From: Lachnospiraceae bacterium
Lineage (GTDB): Bacteria > Bacillota_A > Clostridia > Lachnospirales > Lachnospiraceae
Reading direction: 5' to 3'
Assembly: GCA_017416055.1 (NCBI GenBank)
Contig: JAFQDI010000156.1
Location: forward strand, 1 to 6,607
Length of the DNA stretch: 6,607 bases
In this document: piece after piece, positions 5,757 through 6,607 of the stretch
How positions within the stretch are numbered: the stretch's first letter is position 1
Layout of the letters: each line of letters begins with the position of its first letter
Program-made: the position numbers and the translations under genes
The notes under the pieces: generated by a model
Told to the model about the DNA's origin: nothing
What the model saw: only the letters and a program-made list of their open reading frames with translations
Databases searched by the model: none

Positions 5757-6607
5757 GTGACGGAAAATCGGATATACATTGCGATCGATCTCAAGTCCTT
5801 CTACGCCTCGCAGGAGTGTATAGAGCGCGGGTTGGACCCGCTCACCACAAATCTTGTGGTGGCCGATGCCAGCCGCACGGAGAAGACCATCTGTCTGGCA
5901 GTCTCGCCGTCGTTGAAATCTTACGGAATTCCCGGGAGACCCAGACTGTTTGAGGTGGTGCAGAAGGTGAAGGAGGCAAATGCTAAACGCAGGCAGTGTG
6001 CACCTGAGCGCAGATTCACCGGAACTTCGTTCAATGCGAAGGAGCTGGAGTTGGATCCGTCTCTGGAGATCGACTATATCGTGGCACCGCCGCGCATGGC
6101 ACATTATCTGAACTGCAGCACCCAAATTTACCATGTATATTTGAAGTATGTCGCACCGGAGGACATCCACGTCTATTCCATCGATGAAGTGATGATGGAT
6201 GTGACGGCTTATCTGAAGGTCAGTGGACTTTCTGCGAGGGAATTCGCGAGGAAGATGATTCAGGATGTCTACGAGACCACCGGGATCACAGCCACAGCCG
6301 GTATCGGAACAAATCTGTATCTATGCAAGGTTGCGATGGATATTGTGGCGAAGCACGTGGAGCCGGACGAGGACGGCGTGCGCATTGCCGAACTCGACGA
6401 GATGTCCTATCGCAGACTGCTCTGGGCTCACCGTCCGTTGACCGATTTCTGGCGGGTCGGACATGGGTATGCGAAAAAGTTGGAGGAGCACGGTCTGTAT
6501 ACAATGGGGGATATCGCCCGGTGTTCGCTGGGAAAATCGAATGATTATTATAATGAAGCATTTCTGTATCAGCTGTTTGGTGTCAATGCGGAACTGTTGA
6601 TCGACCA
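5757..6607 (+). CDS. Y-family DNA polymerase (DinB/UmuC-type translesion polymerase), 3' truncated by window
   Basis: The frame runs from GTG 5757 past the window end: 283 codons are visible, so the C-terminal little-finger (beta-clamp binding) part is missing. Translesion polymerases copy past damaged bases with low fidelity. The palm begins IYIAIDLKSFYASQE: Asp11 is the first metal ligand, Tyr16 occupies the steric-gate position and Lys13 stands where DinB proteins usually have Asp. The second catalytic pair is Asp143-Glu144 in YSIDEVMMD. A fingers/palm segment TAGIGTNLYLCKVAMDIVAKH and a thumb helix-hairpin-helix-like stretch (FWRVGHGYAKKLEEHGLYTMGDIA) follow in normal order. Between the fingers and SIDE, about residues 80-120 form a longer stretch than in compact DinB (includes RRFTGTSFNAKELELDPS). 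The protein resembles the UmuC/DinB-like group of Firmicutes more than E. coli Pol IV. It follows the sigma-like gene by 49 bases without a terminator. Confidence 0.92.
   Translation, partial: MTENRIYIAIDLKSFYASQECIERGLDPLTTNLVVADASRTEKTICLAVSPSLKSYGIPGRPRLFEVVQKVKEANAKRRQCAPERRFTGTSFNAKELELDPSLEIDYIVAPPRMAHYLNCSTQIYHVYLKYVAPEDIHVYSIDEVMMDVTAYLKVSGLSAREFARKMIQDVYETTGITATAGIGTNLYLCKVAMDIVAKHVEPDEDGVRIAELDEMSYRRLLWAHRPLTDFWRVGHGYAKKLEEHGLYTMGDIARCSLGKSNDYYNEAFLYQLFGVNAELLID

Noticed and set aside
5708..5953. Short + strand open frame at the sigma/polymerase boundary
   Set aside because: It overlaps the polymerase in another frame, has no ribosome binding site and resembles no family.
5730..6170. 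Minus-strand open frame of 146 codons over the polymerase start
   Set aside because: Antisense to the conserved Y-family palm motifs; composition fits a shadow frame.
1..6607. tRNA, rRNA, CRISPR array, insertion sequence or known riboswitch
   Set aside because: I saw no cloverleaf, regular spacer array, transposase or recognisable riboswitch core on either strand.

Overview
The window looks like chromosomal DNA of a Gram-positive gut-type clostridium, most likely Lachnospiraceae. This is inferred from a surface protein ending in an SPQTG sorting signal, GGAGG-type ribosome binding sites and the gene families present. All genes I can support are on the + strand. The species cannot be named from the sequence alone.

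Region 1 (1-932) is the 3' end of a cell-wall-anchored surface protein. It carries two His/Trp/Cys-rich repeats, a surface module, a sortase signal, a membrane segment and a basic tail, and is closed by a strong hairpin terminator with a UUCG loop. Region 2 (about 935-1588) is a 5'-truncated tyrosine integrase. It keeps the C-terminal catalytic residues but has lost the N-terminal half and the first catalytic Arg, so it is probably a remnant of a lost or rearranged mobile element. Region 3 (1589-1845) is a gene-free stretch with a candidate extended -10 promoter, a perfect 19-bp inverted repeat and three direct CACGAC/GACGAC copies spaced 21-22 bp apart, leading to a strong ribosome binding site.

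Region 4 (1846-6607) is a run of four same-strand genes with short gaps (61, 60 and 49 bases) and no visible internal terminator. They are uvrB (complete excision-repair helicase), a compact metal-dependent amidohydrolase, a sigma-70-derived protein lacking region 4 and the usual promoter-melting residues, and a Y-family (DinB/UmuC-type) translesion DNA polymerase cut by the window end. Nucleotide excision repair and translesion synthesis therefore flank a sigma-like protein that may bind RNA polymerase without recognising promoters. That pairing is the most interesting feature here. A functional link is inference from gene order, not something the sequence proves.
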